A DNA stretch of 64,000 nucleotides from Ardenticatenales bacterium (GCA_020634795.1 JACKAZ010000008.1:1-64000), one strand, 5' to 3'. Shown: positions 1 to 9,210, counted from the first letter of the stretch. Made by a program: numbers and translations. The notes: generated by a model not told the origin, from the letters alone.

Positions 1-830
<830 letters not shown>

Positions 831-1239
831 GGGGGCCTTGGCAGTTAGCGGCGTTCGAGTTGGGGCGGCGGGTCGGGTAGCACGGAGTCGCTACTCCTTA
901 GATTTTAGTACACAGTGTCCAGCCGTTGCCCCGCGCGGTCACGCCATGGGGCTTATGCAGTGATAAATCACCGTCAGCATGATGTGCAAGGTGCAACGTG
1001 TCGGTTGATAGTGCGCTTTGAAGGCGTAAAGTCGGGAGCGGCGGCCACGGCGTGTGGGCTTTCTGTTGAGTGACACCGCAACCGTGGCGGGCATTGCCAA
1101 TCAACGATTGAGCAAGGGGGTCGATTCTCGATTCTCAACGGCAGCGCGTCGATGCGATCCCCACGCCCCCCCATTCGCCTTGTCCTACAGGTTGAAACAG
1201 GTCACGACCACCCCAGCAGGGCGCTCAAAATCAGGCCCG
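831..1239. other. Intergenic stretch, no gene seen
   Basis: The 409 bases lie between the start of lepA and the end of the ECF transporter gene, so they should hold the lepA promoter. Open frames here have no ribosome site and no recognisable protein character. I see no convincing terminator hairpin. Confidence 0.5.
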
Positions 1240-1758
1240 CTACCGCCCCGTATACCGGGCGAGCGGTGGATAGGCGCGGCGCAGAATCTCGGCGAGGGGG
1301 ATCGCGACGATGGCCCCCCCCACATTTTGAAGCAAGTTGGGCACCCATTCGACCACGGCTTGGGCAGGGCCGCCCCAGCCGAGGCCCGCGCCAAAGTATT
1401 CGCCGAGGAAATAGATGCCGACCATGGCGATCGTGCCCGCGACGACGCCACGCAGCCGCGCCGCCGTGGTGCCGGGGAGCGCGAAGTAGCCTGCAAGCAG
1501 ACCCTGCAGCCCGTGCGCGGCAAAGGTCAGCGGGGCGAAGTTGGCCCACGAGCCGGAAAGATCGGCCAAGGCGGTGCCAACGCCCGCCGCCAAGAAGCCG
1601 GTCAGTGGGCCGAAGAGAAAGGCGATCAGGTAGATGGCCGCTTCGCTCACATTGAAGTAGCCCGAACCGACGGGAATGCGCAACGAGAGGGTAATTACCG
1701 TGACGAGCGCGATCATCAGCGCGGTCAATACATAGTGGCGTACATTCTTGTCAGCCAT
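1240..1758 (-). CDS. ECF transporter S component family membrane protein
   Basis: A 172-residue, very hydrophobic protein with about five to six membrane helices. It resembles substrate-capture (S) components of energy-coupling factor vitamin transporters, which sit in the inner membrane and need an EcfA/EcfT energizing module. The helix-loop pattern (ALMIALVTVITLSLRIP, then GYFNVSEAAIYLIAFLFGP, then GFLAAGVGTALADL) is typical: the AIYLIAFLFGP loop and the GPLTGF turn are family hallmarks. The substrate cannot be read from sequence. The ATG at 1758 follows an AGGAGAG ribosome site lying inside the end of the upstream gene, and the two genes overlap by 8 bases, so translation is coupled. No ATPase or EcfT gene is present in the window, so the module would have to be encoded elsewhere. 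Confidence 0.8.
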   Translation of the reverse strand: MADKNVRHYVLTALMIALVTVITLSLRIPVGSGYFNVSEAAIYLIAFLFGPLTGFLAAGVGTALADLSGSWANFAPLTFAAHGLQGLLAGYFALPGTTAARLRGVVAGTIAMVGIYFLGEYFGAGLGWGGPAQAVVEWVPNLLQNVGGAIVAIPLAEILRRAYPPLARYTGR

Positions 1759-2554
1759 GAAGCTCTCCTGGTGGTTGGTGCGCCACGCGCAATTGGCGGT
1801 TATGCTCGACTTCCTGCGCCAAATCCTCGAAGCCGTAATCCATGTAGGGGTAAGCGAAGAACATCATGCCGAAGCCGAAGAGGGTGCCGGTCAGCAAGCG
1901 GAGCGTCGAATTGAGCGTGCCAAAGGTCGTGCCGCTGTAAAAATCGGCGGGCTGGTTCCCGAAAAGGCGGTAAGCCCATGCGTTCGTTTCGCGCCATCCG
2001 AAGCCAAGATCCGAAATCAGATGGGTGGTGCCATCCAGCGCCATCGGGATCACTAACAGCAGCAAGAGCCAGAGCGGGAAGGGCTTGACGCTACCGCGCC
2101 GTCGTAGCCAGCCATACACGAGGCCCGCCGCCAAAGCGCCGCCATACATCGCCACCATCCGATCCGAAAAGCCTAGCTTCCAGCCCAGTTCCGGCGTCCC
2201 GACAAACTCGCGCAGCCGCAGCAGATCGCTGCCGTCCGCGCCCGCCGCCAGCAGCGGCCCCAGCTCGTACATCGTGAAGGAGTGCTGGGGTCCGAAAAGG
2301 AAGAAGGAGCGTTCCGGCAACTGGTGGCAGGTGAAGCTATAAATCTTGTAGAGCACAGCGGCGGGGCCGCCCCACCCCAGCGCCATGAACAGGGGCGCCA
2401 GAAAGGCGCCAAAGAGGAACAACGCCCAGAAGCCATTGGCGAACCCAAGCCAATGGCGCGAGACGAAGGCCATGCCCCGTTCAAGGCGACTGTTCAGGCT
2501 GCTCGCCTCGGGCCGCGTGGGGCGCTGCTGCGCCTCTGGCAGAACCGCGCTCAT
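1751..2554 (-). CDS. DUF2085 family membrane protein
   Basis: A 267-residue integral membrane protein with about five to six helices. It carries the DUF2085 signature: a helix ending in YSFTCHQLPERSFF, then a loop FSDRMVAMYGG, then DGTTHLISDLGFGWRETN. The conserved Cys-His pair in FTCHQ and the acidic loop residues suggest metal or cofactor contact, but no biochemical role is established for the family. It starts three bases after the stop of the cupredoxin-fold gene and overlaps the ECF gene by 8 bases, so the three form one minus-strand operon. The pairing of a DUF2085 protein with an ECF S component could mean a joint transport or metal function; that is inference. The N-terminal 30 residues are polar and probably cytoplasmic. 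Confidence 0.85.
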   Translation of the reverse strand: MSAVLPEAQQRPTRPEASSLNSRLERGMAFVSRHWLGFANGFWALFLFGAFLAPLFMALGWGGPAAVLYKIYSFTCHQLPERSFFLFGPQHSFTMYELGPLLAAGADGSDLLRLREFVGTPELGWKLGFSDRMVAMYGGALAAGLVYGWLRRRGSVKPFPLWLLLLLVIPMALDGTTHLISDLGFGWRETNAWAYRLFGNQPADFYSGTTFGTLNSTLRLLTGTLFGFGMMFFAYPYMDYGFEDLAQEVEHNRQLRVAHQPPGELHG

Positions 2555-2557
2555 GCG

Positions 2558-3325
2558 CTAGTTACGCCACTCATAATCGGAATCGCGGTAGCCGATGTCG
2601 GGGCGCAAACGACGGTAGAGCATACCCACCGCAACGGCACCCAGCAACAGCAGCAGCCCCAATCCCGTTGATCGGCCCGCGCTCAAGCCGCTGTCGGCAT
2701 CGCCTGTCGTTGGGAAGACCGGCGTGGGGTAAGGCGTGGACGTTGGATAGTAGACGACCGGCGTCCAGGTCGGCGTCGTGGTGGGCGTCTCGGTCGGGGT
2801 CGCGCTGACGTTGGGGGTGACGGAGGCCGTCGGGGTAAGCGAAGGCGACACCGAAGTCGTTGCGGTCGCTGTCAGACTGGCGGTCGCGGTTCGTGAGGGC
2901 GTTGGCGTGACGGAAAGGGTCCCCGTGGGTGAAGGCGAGGGGGTACCGGATTGCTGCACAATGATCGTCCCTTGATTGGGATTCACGGTCGTGCTGCCGG
3001 GCGTGCGCGTATAATATTTCAGTTCGCCTACCGTGGTGGGCGTCTTACTGTATTGGGAGCCATTGGCTAGTTCGATGGTTGTGAACCAGTCGCCCACCGC
3101 CACCAGTTCCAACGACTCTCCGGAGCTGTTCTTCCACGTCACCTGCGTGCCGAGGTCGATCGTCAGTGTCGGAGGGTCATAGCCCGTACTCGTCAGGATG
3201 ATGGTGGAGGCTTCCGCCTCGTCCTGCGTTTGCTCTTCCTCTTGACCATAGACCGCCGAAACCGTCAAACTGACCACGATCAGCAGCAGCGCGATGAGTG
3301 TCGAAAGTCTCTTTTGTGCCGACAT
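2558..3325 (-). CDS. Exported cupredoxin-fold protein with Ser/Thr/Pro stalk and C-terminal anchor, copper ligands missing
   Basis: A 255-residue exported protein. The start at 3325 is chosen because AAAGGGG precedes it and it gives a clean signal peptide (MSAQKRLSTLIALLLIVVSL, cleavage near VYGQ); longer frames start without a ribosome site. Residues about 40-120 look like a plastocyanin-type domain (PPTLTIDLGTQVTWKN), but the His that normally follows the WxN strand is replaced (SGESLELV) and the usual Cys/His/Met loop near the end reads YYTRTPGSTTVNP. Copper binding is therefore unlikely. Residues about 125-205 are a low-complexity Thr/Ser/Pro stalk. The end has FPTTGD, a hydrophobic helix and an Arg-rich tail, resembling an LPXTG sorting signal although the final tail is long. 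It is the first gene of the operon with DUF2085 and ECF genes. Confidence 0.75.
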   Translation of the reverse strand: MSAQKRLSTLIALLLIVVSLTVSAVYGQEEEQTQDEAEASTIILTSTGYDPPTLTIDLGTQVTWKNSSGESLELVAVGDWFTTIELANGSQYSKTPTTVGELKYYTRTPGSTTVNPNQGTIIVQQSGTPSPSPTGTLSVTPTPSRTATASLTATATTSVSPSLTPTASVTPNVSATPTETPTTTPTWTPVVYYPTSTPYPTPVFPTTGDADSGLSAGRSTGLGLLLLLGAVAVGMLYRRLRPDIGYRDSDYEWRN

Positions 3326-3496
3326 GTGGCACCCCTTTGTTTCATCAGAAATTAGGCCGCGAACGAACGCTGGATGGTCGTGTTGCGGCATTACCCGCTT
3401 CATTATACTCAAAGCATGAGCAGATTGCGATTTGCACGAGGGCACTGGTGGACGCACGAGTGGTGCCGCATTCTAGAGAAGGGCGATTCCACGAAA

Positions 3497-3556
3497 GAAG
3501 GCGCTGGGGGAGCTGGGGGAGCTTGGGGAGCGAGGGGAGCTTGGGGAGCTTGGGGA
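3497..3556 (+). repeat. 9-bp tandem G-rich tract (GGGGAGCTN)
   Basis: About six units of a nonamer of the form GGGGAGCTT/G lie upstream of the cupredoxin-fold gene. G4-5 runs are spaced by about 4-5 bases, so a G-quadruplex is possible. The complementary C-rich form closes each unit of the array to the right. Confidence 0.85.
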
Positions 3557-3605
3557 GGTAGTACCTGTGGGCGGAAGTCGCCATAAGGGTATTGCGTAGC
3601 TTAAG

Positions 3606-4572
3606 CGGGGGAATGAATTCCCCGCTCGTAGGCCGTTGGCCCCGCGTCCGCCTACGCGGACGCTCCGTTCTGATGGGGGTTGACCGTGATTACCCCGCGC
3701 CTATTCCGCCCGTGCCGACTCTGATCGTTGAAAACGAGCGCAGCCGACCCACCTACCCCAGCCCGCCAGCTCCCAGCTCCTCAGCTCCACCAGCGAATGA
3801 ATCCCTCGTGGCGTTGCGTCCGTACGCGGACGCTCCGTTCTGATAGGGGTTGACCGTGATTAACCCGCGCCTATTCCGCCCGTGCCGACTCTATTCGTTG
3901 AAAACGAACGCAGCCGCTCCTCCTACCCCCAGCTCCGCCAGCTCCCTCAGCTCCACCACCCACCAGTGGGGAATGAATTCCCCTCGTAGGCCGTTGGCCC
4001 CGCGTCCGCCTACGCGGACGCTCCGTTCTGAGGTCGGTTGACCGTGATTAACCCGCGCCTATTCCGCCCGTGCCGACTCTGATCGTTGAAAGCGAGCGCA
4101 GCCGCCCTCCTCCCCCAGCTCCGCCAGCTCCCCTAGCTCCCTCAGCTCCACTACTCACCAGCGGGGAATGAATTGCCCGCTGTGGCCCCGCGTCCGCCTA
4201 CGCGGACGCTCCGTGCTGATGTGGATTGACCGTGATTACCCCGCGCCTATTCCGCCCGTGCCGACTCTGATCGTTGAAGACGAGCGCAGCCGACCCTCCT
4301 ACCCCCCCAGCTCCGCCAGCTCCCCTAGCTCCCTCAGCTCCACCACCCACCAGCGGGGGAATGTGCGCTTCGTCTAGGAGTTGTCTTTTTTTGCTCATCC
4401 CATCATTATACCACTTCTAACCAATTCCTCTATAAGGTCGGTTGACCGTGATTAACCCGCGCCTATTCCGCCCGTGCCGACTCTGATCGTTGAAAGCGAG
4501 CGCAGCCGACCCTCCTCCCCCCCCAGCTCCGCCAGCTCCCCTAGCTCCCTCAGCTCCACCACCCACCAGTGC
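3606..4572 (+). repeat. Array of five ~140-195 bp intergenic repeats
   Basis: Four near-complete units (about 3606-3791, 3792-3963, 3964-4157, 4158-4350) and one lacking its left third (about 4433-4572) fill the gap between two divergent genes. Each unit holds, in order: a small palindrome around GGGGAATGAATTCCCC; a hairpin GCGTCCGCCTACGCGGACGC; a conserved core containing TTGACCGTGATTA and CCGACTCTGATCGTTGAA; and a run of (AGCTCCNCC/T) nonamers. Units differ by point changes and small deletions. No unit has a sensible reading frame. An inverted copy lies at about 14936-15213. Nothing resembling a transposase or CRISPR spacer pattern is present. Confidence 0.9.
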
Positions 4573-4784
4573 TGTATTTATGCCCCGCCGGTACTAGGGG
4601 AGCTAGGGGAGACCAGCATGGTGCCATCCTTGAACCGACCTGTTGGACACGCCACACGCCACGGGATGATAAAAGGTGGCAAACGCTTGGCTTACACAAC
4701 GCTTGAGGGCACCCAGTTTGCGCTGTCGCAAGCGAGGCTTATGATCTGGATGACTTCATCCCCGACGCGAGGAAAGGCTTGATC

Positions 4785-5474
4785 ATGGAAAAGCGGGCGC
4801 TCAATTTTGAAGCGGCATTGACCTTTATGTTCCGCGAGGAAGGGTGGGTTAGCAAGTACCTGATCGGCTTCCTGATGCTACTCTTCTTTTGGCTGCTCCT
4901 CCCCTTCATCATACTGATGGGCTATATCATCGCCATCGCGCGACGGAGTAGCCGCGACCAACAGCCGACGTTGCCGCCGTGGGAGGCGTGGGGCGAGCTG
5001 ATCACCGATGGCTTCCTCTACCTCTTCGCGGTTTTCGCCTACACGCTGCCGATCTATGTTCTCTTTGCCTGCGCGGTGATCGGAATCGGTGCGATCGATA
5101 CCTTTTCGACCCCGACGGGCGATCTTACGCCGATCGGCCTGGCGCTCTGGTGTCTGTGGCTGATTGTTGCCTTCCTGTTCGGCCTCGTATCGATGATCTT
5201 CTTGAACGTGGCGGTGGTCAACTTTGTACGAAAGGGGACGTTCCGTTCCTTCTTCGAATTCGGCGAGCTTTACCGTGATTTTCGCGACAACCTCGGGCGC
5301 TACGGCATCGTGATCTTGATCTTGGCGGGGGCGAGTATGCTGGGTAGCTTTCTCCCATTCATAGGTACGGTCTGGTCGCAATACGCAGTGGGCCATCTCT
5401 ACGGCCAACTCGCTGCGCCACCCATGCACCCGACCGAAAGCCCCGTTGAACGCTTCCCGCCAGAGGGGGTCTGA
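4785..5474 (+). CDS. DUF4013 family membrane protein
   Basis: A 229-residue protein with about five membrane helices, matching the general form of DUF4013 proteins: an N-terminal FEAALTFMFREEGWVSKYLIGFL segment, a long hydrophobic stretch FWLLLPFIILMGYI, then a polar loop ending LPPWEAWGELITDGFLYLF, more helices, and a C-terminal helix before a hydrophilic tail. The PPW-xxW-x-ELxxDG loop is the most diagnostic element. Function is unknown; the protein should sit in the cytoplasmic membrane. ATG 4785 is chosen because GGAAAGG lies 8 bases upstream; a TTG two codons earlier is also possible. It is the first gene right of the repeat array and appears to be a single-gene unit. Confidence 0.8.
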   Translation: MEKRALNFEAALTFMFREEGWVSKYLIGFLMLLFFWLLLPFIILMGYIIAIARRSSRDQQPTLPPWEAWGELITDGFLYLFAVFAYTLPIYVLFACAVIGIGAIDTFSTPTGDLTPIGLALWCLWLIVAFLFGLVSMIFLNVAVVNFVRKGTFRSFFEFGELYRDFRDNLGRYGIVILILAGASMLGSFLPFIGTVWSQYAVGHLYGQLAAPPMHPTESPVERFPPEGV

Positions 5475-5584
5475 CCTCACGACAAGCACGCATCGCCGTT
5501 CCCCTTTTCCGGCCTTTGGGGTACACTTGTTGAAGGTGCAACTATTATTGTCAATCGTAGGCGGGAAGGCGTCAGCGACTGCGG

Positions 5585-6016
5585 ATGATGAACGAGCAAT
5601 ATCGGGAAACCATTCTCGACCATTTCGAGCAGCCGCGCCACCGCGGCGAGCTGGCCGCGCCCACCCGCGCCATGACGGTGACCAACCCGGCCTGTGGCGA
5701 TCTGATCACTGTGCAGCTCCGCACCGACCCGCAGCGCGAACGGATCGTCGCGCTGGCATGGCAGGGCCATGGCTGCACGCTGAGCCAAGCCGCTGCCTCC
5801 CTCGTGGCCGAGCAATGCCACGGCCAACGCATCGAAACAGCGCGCCACATGGATGCCACCATGCTGGCCGACGCATTCGGCGAGGCTGCCATCAACGCCA
5901 GGCCGCGCTGCGCCACGCTCGCCCTCCGCGCCCTCCATGCCGCGCTGTCGGACGATGTGTTGGATAATGAGTCGATGGCTCGAAAGGGTGATCTGGAGGA
6001 GCGCCGTCTGCAGTAG
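5585..6016 (+). CDS. SufU/IscU-like iron-sulfur cluster scaffold
   Basis: A 143-residue protein of the NifU N-terminal/SufU family, which accepts sulfur from a cysteine desulfurase and builds or relays Fe-S clusters or zinc-linked sulfur in the cytoplasm. It starts MMNEQYRETILDHFEQPRHRGEL, the usual opening helix. The three conserved ligand cysteines are visible at Cys37 (NPACGDL), Cys64 (GHGCTLS) and Cys109 (RPRCATL), with Asp39 next to the first. The region between Cys64 and Cys109 is shorter than in many SufU proteins. Either of two adjacent ATGs (5585, 5588) may be used. No sufBCD or desulfurase gene is nearby, so it may act alone or with a distant suf locus. It precedes the DUF1641 and SQR genes on the same strand. 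Confidence 0.85.
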   Translation: MMNEQYRETILDHFEQPRHRGELAAPTRAMTVTNPACGDLITVQLRTDPQRERIVALAWQGHGCTLSQAAASLVAEQCHGQRIETARHMDATMLADAFGEAAINARPRCATLALRALHAALSDDVLDNESMARKGDLEERRLQ

Positions 6017-6162
6017 CGAATGGCGAATGGGCAGATGGCGTCCTTTGTGTCAACGCTCACTCCAGCGTCGACACGCATAGCCACCAAACGCTAACCCTCA
6101 ACTCACCCAACTCATCAAACTCACCAAACTCAACACCGCCGAAGGCGGTCAGGAGGATGCCC

Positions 6163-7095
6163 ATGGAAATGACTGACGACCGAGGGGCGCGTGCCGCGCT
6201 GAACGCGCAGCTCGACAATCCGGCCACGGCGGAGGCGCTCACCCGGCTGCTGGCGCGGCTGGAATCGCTCGACAAGCTGGCGGCTTGGGCCGAACGGGCC
6301 GTGGAAAGTGGTCCGGCCCTGCTGGGTGCGGCGGTGGAAGAAGTGGACCACGCCCACGCCTCGCCCAACGGCCACGCGCCCGACCTCGACGCGCTGCTGG
6401 CCCACGGCCCGGGCCTGGTGCAGCAGCTCAGCTCCGAAAAGACGCTACAGGCGCTGGAACGGCTGTTGGCCCGTGTGGATGCGCTGGAAGCCTCGACGAC
6501 GATGCTGGTCCAAGCGGTGGAAAGCGGCCCGGCCCTCGTCGGCGGCTTGGTCGATCGCTTCGACCAACTGAAGCGCGACCCTTCGCAACCGACCCCCGAC
6601 CTCGATGCCTTGATGGCACACGGCCCCGCCCTGACGGCCAAGCTGACTTCGCCCGCCACCCTGCAAGCGCTCGACGGCCTGCTGGGCCGCATCGACACGT
6701 TGGAAGAAAGCGTCTCGATGCTGACGATGGCGATGGAGGGCGCACCCGCGCTCATCACCTCGTTGGTCGACGAGGCCGACCGGCGGGCGGCAGAGATGGA
6801 TATGGAAGGAATGGTGCAAGAAGCGTCGGACGCCTTCAAGCAGTTCCATGCTTGGTACAAGGTGGGCGGTTTGGACAAGTTGCGCGAATCCGGCGTCTTC
6901 GATCCGAAGACGGTCGAGGTTATCGGCTCGCTCAGTGGCTCGATGCTGACCAGCTTGGAGATGGCCGAGCGGGAACAGACGCGGATCGGCGCCGTGGGGC
7001 TGATGCGGGCGCTGGGCGACGAGGATGTGCAGCGCGCGATGGGCTTCCTGATCACCTTCGCTCGCCAGTTCGGCCAAACGCTCCGCGCACGATGA
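6163..7095 (+). CDS. DUF1641 domain protein with internal helical repeats
   Basis: A 310-residue soluble, helix-rich protein. The C-terminal third (FDPKTVEVIGSLSGSML through MGFLITFARQFG) is the DUF1641 region. Ahead of it are three similar blocks of about 75 residues, each with TLQALERLLARVDALE-like and ESGPALVGGLVDRF-like helices, so the protein grew by internal duplication. DUF1641 genes are often found beside sulfide:quinone oxidoreductase or formate dehydrogenase genes, and an SQR gene lies 820 bases downstream here, so a role as accessory or membrane-docking partner of a quinone-linked oxidoreductase is plausible inference. ATG 6163 is chosen over 6157 because a perfect AGGAGG ends 6 bases before it and abuts the other. 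It overlaps the next gene by 4 bases (ATGA). Confidence 0.85.
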   Translation: MEMTDDRGARAALNAQLDNPATAEALTRLLARLESLDKLAAWAERAVESGPALLGAAVEEVDHAHASPNGHAPDLDALLAHGPGLVQQLSSEKTLQALERLLARVDALEASTTMLVQAVESGPALVGGLVDRFDQLKRDPSQPTPDLDALMAHGPALTAKLTSPATLQALDGLLGRIDTLEESVSMLTMAMEGAPALITSLVDEADRRAAEMDMEGMVQEASDAFKQFHAWYKVGGLDKLRESGVFDPKTVEVIGSLSGSMLTSLEMAEREQTRIGAVGLMRALGDEDVQRAMGFLITFARQFGQTLRAR

Positions 7096-7604
7096 AAATT
7101 CGGTTGGAACGTAATCACCTCTTCATGGAGGGCAACTGCGTCATCTGTGGCGAGGCCTTTCAGCCCGCGCTGCTGCTGCCGATGGTCTACGACGATTCGG
7201 GCAACCAGCAGTATGGCGAACTCTGCACGCGCTGTCTGGAGGCGGGGCCAGCCCACATTCGGGCGCAGGTGGCGCGCCAAGTCGCCGCCAGCCGCGAACG
7301 GGCCGCCTCGTTGTTGGCACAGGCCGATCAGTTGGAAGCAGAGCTGGATCGACCGCTCGAAATGCCCGACCGCACCACTTGGCAACGGGCCTTCCTCGAT
7401 GCCTTCTTGGCCGAGCTGGGCCTTGCCGACAACGACGAAATCACCGCGTTTCGCGCCGAAGTCGCCATGTGGCCCGACGAGGTGCTGCAACGCTACCTGA
7501 CCACGCAGATCGCCGCTGCCCAGAGCAGCGACAAACTGCAACGTGCCCGCTACGCCATCGCATGGCAAAGCGGCGAAGCGCGCGGCCTGACAGAGCAACT
7601 TTAG
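7092..7604 (+). CDS. Hypothetical protein with CxxC pair zinc-ribbon-like N-terminus
   Basis: A 170-residue protein starting MKIRLERNHLFMEGNCVICG. Its ATG overlaps the stop of the DUF1641 gene (ATGA), so the two are translationally coupled. CVIC at residues 16-19 and CTRC about 27 residues later could bind one zinc ion. The remainder is strongly helical and charged (AASRERAASLLAQADQLEAEL), with no membrane segment. I do not recognise the family. Coupling to DUF1641 and position ahead of SQR suggest it belongs to the same redox unit, but this is inference from position only. The start is supported by the overlap rather than by a strong ribosome site. Confidence 0.75.
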   Translation: MKIRLERNHLFMEGNCVICGEAFQPALLLPMVYDDSGNQQYGELCTRCLEAGPAHIRAQVARQVAASRERAASLLAQADQLEAELDRPLEMPDRTTWQRAFLDAFLAELGLADNDEITAFRAEVAMWPDEVLQRYLTTQIAAAQSSDKLQRARYAIAWQSGEARGLTEQL

Positions 7605-7915
7605 AACGCAGAACCCTAGTCCTGCGGACCGCTGCGCGAACGCTTCGCTCAGGGCAAGCTCCGAACGCAGAGCAGACTACCGTCGGCGGCGAAGTGGAAC
7701 AGCGCTTGGTGCGTTCTCGGTGGCGGAGCGTGGCGAATGGCGGATGGCGAATGGCCAGACATCCGCTCTTGTTTCACCGTGCTGCTGTCAACGCTCACGT
7801 CGGTTCGACAAGCTTAACTCTCAACTCTTGAACTCCCGTACGGGCGGAAAATTTCCCGCCCCTCTAAACTCATAAAACTCATAAAACTCACAAAACTCAC
7901 CGTAAGGAGCACCCC
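7605..7915. other. Intergenic stretch with dispersed repeat fragments
   Basis: Between 7605 and 7680 is a fragment (AACGCAGAACCCT, CTTCGCTCAGGGC, CCGAACGCAGA) of a sequence that recurs at about 31091-31145 and, inverted, at about 49019-49075. At 7734-7758 are heptamers of the GGCGAAT type, and at 7866-7901 the AAACTCATA nonamers. No gene is seen. Confidence 0.7.
7866..7901 (+). repeat. Four 9-bp tandem repeats (AAACTCATA) in the SQR 5' region
   Basis: Two perfect copies of AAACTCATA are followed by AAACTCACA and AAACTCACC, ending just before the AAGGAG ribosome site of the SQR gene. The same nonamer, in the same orientation relative to the gene, precedes the carbamoyltransferase start at 48826. 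Confidence 0.9.
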
Positions 7916-9100
7916 ATGCATCACAAAGTAGTCATCGTTGGCGGCGGCGCGGCGGGCATCACGGTTGCGGCGCAGCTTCGGCGCGGGCAGCCCGATCTGG
8001 ATGTGGCCATTATTGAGCCGTCGGAAAAACATTACTATCAGCCGCTCTGGACGCTGGTGGGCGCGGGGGTCTTCCCCAAAGAAACGACCATGCGCGACGA
8101 AAGCTCGCTCATCCCCGCGGGCGTGACGTGGATCAAGGATGCGGTGACAACCTTCGACCCGGACAACAACACGCTGATGACGCAGAGCGGCGATGGGATC
8201 AGTTACGATTATCTGGTGGTGGCGCCCGGCATCCAGATCGACTGGGACGGGATTCCCGGCTTGGCCGAAAGCGTTGGCAAACCGGGCAGCGGGGTGGTGA
8301 GTAACTACAGCTACGACACGGTCGAATCGACGTGGGAGGCGATCCGCAACTTCAAGGGCGGCACCGCCATCTTCACCCAGCCCGCCACGCCGATCAAATG
8401 TGGGGGCGCGCCACAGAAGATCCTCTATCTGGCCGACGATGCCTTCCGCAAACAGGGCGTCCGCAACAAGACGCGCATGATCTTCGCCTCCGCCAGCGGG
8501 GCCATCTTCTCGGTGCCGAAGTATGCCCAAGCGCTCGACAAAGTGATCGACCGCAAGGGGATCGAGACCATGTACCTGCACAACCTCGTCGAGTTGAAGC
8601 CGGAGAGCAAGGAGGCGGTCTTCGCGCATATGAACACGGGCGAGCGTGTGACGCTCAAGTACGACATGATTCACGTCACGCCGCCGCAGAGCGCGCCCGA
8701 TTTCGTCAAGCACAGCCCGCTCGCGAACGCGGATGGCTGGGTCGATGTCGATCAATACACGATGCGGCACAACCGTTACCCCAACGTCTACGCGCTGGGC
8801 GATGCCAGCAGCGTCCCGACCTCGAAGACGGGCGCGGCGATCCGCAAACAAGCGCCGACCGCGGCCTACAATCTGTTGGCCGATCTCACGGGAAGTGGCG
8901 AGGAGCACCAGTACAAGGGCTACACCTCCTGCCCGCTGGTCACCGGCTATGGCTCGCTGATCTTGGCCGAATTCGACTGGGACGGCCCGGCTGAATCCTT
9001 CCCCTTCGATCAGTCGGAGGAGCGCTACAGCATGTACCTGCTGAAGAAGTACGGCCTGCCCGCGATGTACTGGAACGCGATGCTGAAAGGCGTGGCGTAA
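7916..9100 (+). CDS. sqr: Sulfide:quinone oxidoreductase, two-cysteine (SQOR-like) type
   Basis: A 394-residue flavoprotein that would oxidise sulfide and pass electrons to the quinone pool at the membrane surface. The N-terminal FAD Rossmann motif VVIVGGGAAGITVAAQL is at residues 5-21, and the second FAD site reads NVYALGDASSVPTSKTGAAI. Two redox cysteines are present: Cys162 in PIKCGGAPQK and Cys339 in YTSCPLVTGYGSL. This two-cysteine layout matches the SQOR (type II, mitochondrial-like) group, not the three-cysteine type I enzymes. There is no signal peptide. The length is usual for the group. ATG 7916 follows AAGGAG at 7-base spacing. The DUF1641 and Cys4 genes upstream probably form the same functional unit, used for sulfide detoxification or energy gain. 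Confidence 0.92.
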   Translation: MHHKVVIVGGGAAGITVAAQLRRGQPDLDVAIIEPSEKHYYQPLWTLVGAGVFPKETTMRDESSLIPAGVTWIKDAVTTFDPDNNTLMTQSGDGISYDYLVVAPGIQIDWDGIPGLAESVGKPGSGVVSNYSYDTVESTWEAIRNFKGGTAIFTQPATPIKCGGAPQKILYLADDAFRKQGVRNKTRMIFASASGAIFSVPKYAQALDKVIDRKGIETMYLHNLVELKPESKEAVFAHMNTGERVTLKYDMIHVTPPQSAPDFVKHSPLANADGWVDVDQYTMRHNRYPNVYALGDASSVPTSKTGAAIRKQAPTAAYNLLADLTGSGEEHQYKGYTSCPLVTGYGSLILAEFDWDGPAESFPFDQSEERYSMYLLKKYGLPAMYWNAMLKGVA

Positions 9101-9210
9101 GCGTTGGAACGTCAGAGCGAGCTTCTCCCGCTTCAGCGCCATCGTCCCATGCGTCGATGAATGTGAAGCAAGGTGTACGATGCGACCGGTTTCGAGTGAT
9201 CTGAGCCGTC

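Noticed and set aside
1054..1914. Long plus-strand frames opposite the ECF and DUF2085 genes
   Set aside because: They mirror the codon pattern of the real minus-strand genes, lack ribosome sites and have no protein-family character.
3606..4572. CRISPR array
   Set aside because: Units are long (140-195 bp), diverge from each other and have no fixed-length spacers; no cas genes are near.
4474..4782. 102-residue frame across the last repeat unit
   Set aside because: It consists of repeat DNA in translation (Ser/Pro-rich) and changes frame between repeat units.
6057..7598. 513-residue minus-strand frame opposite the DUF1641 gene
   Set aside because: Shadow of the GC-rich coding strand; the plus strand has AGGAGG, the DUF1641 motifs and the ATGA overlap.
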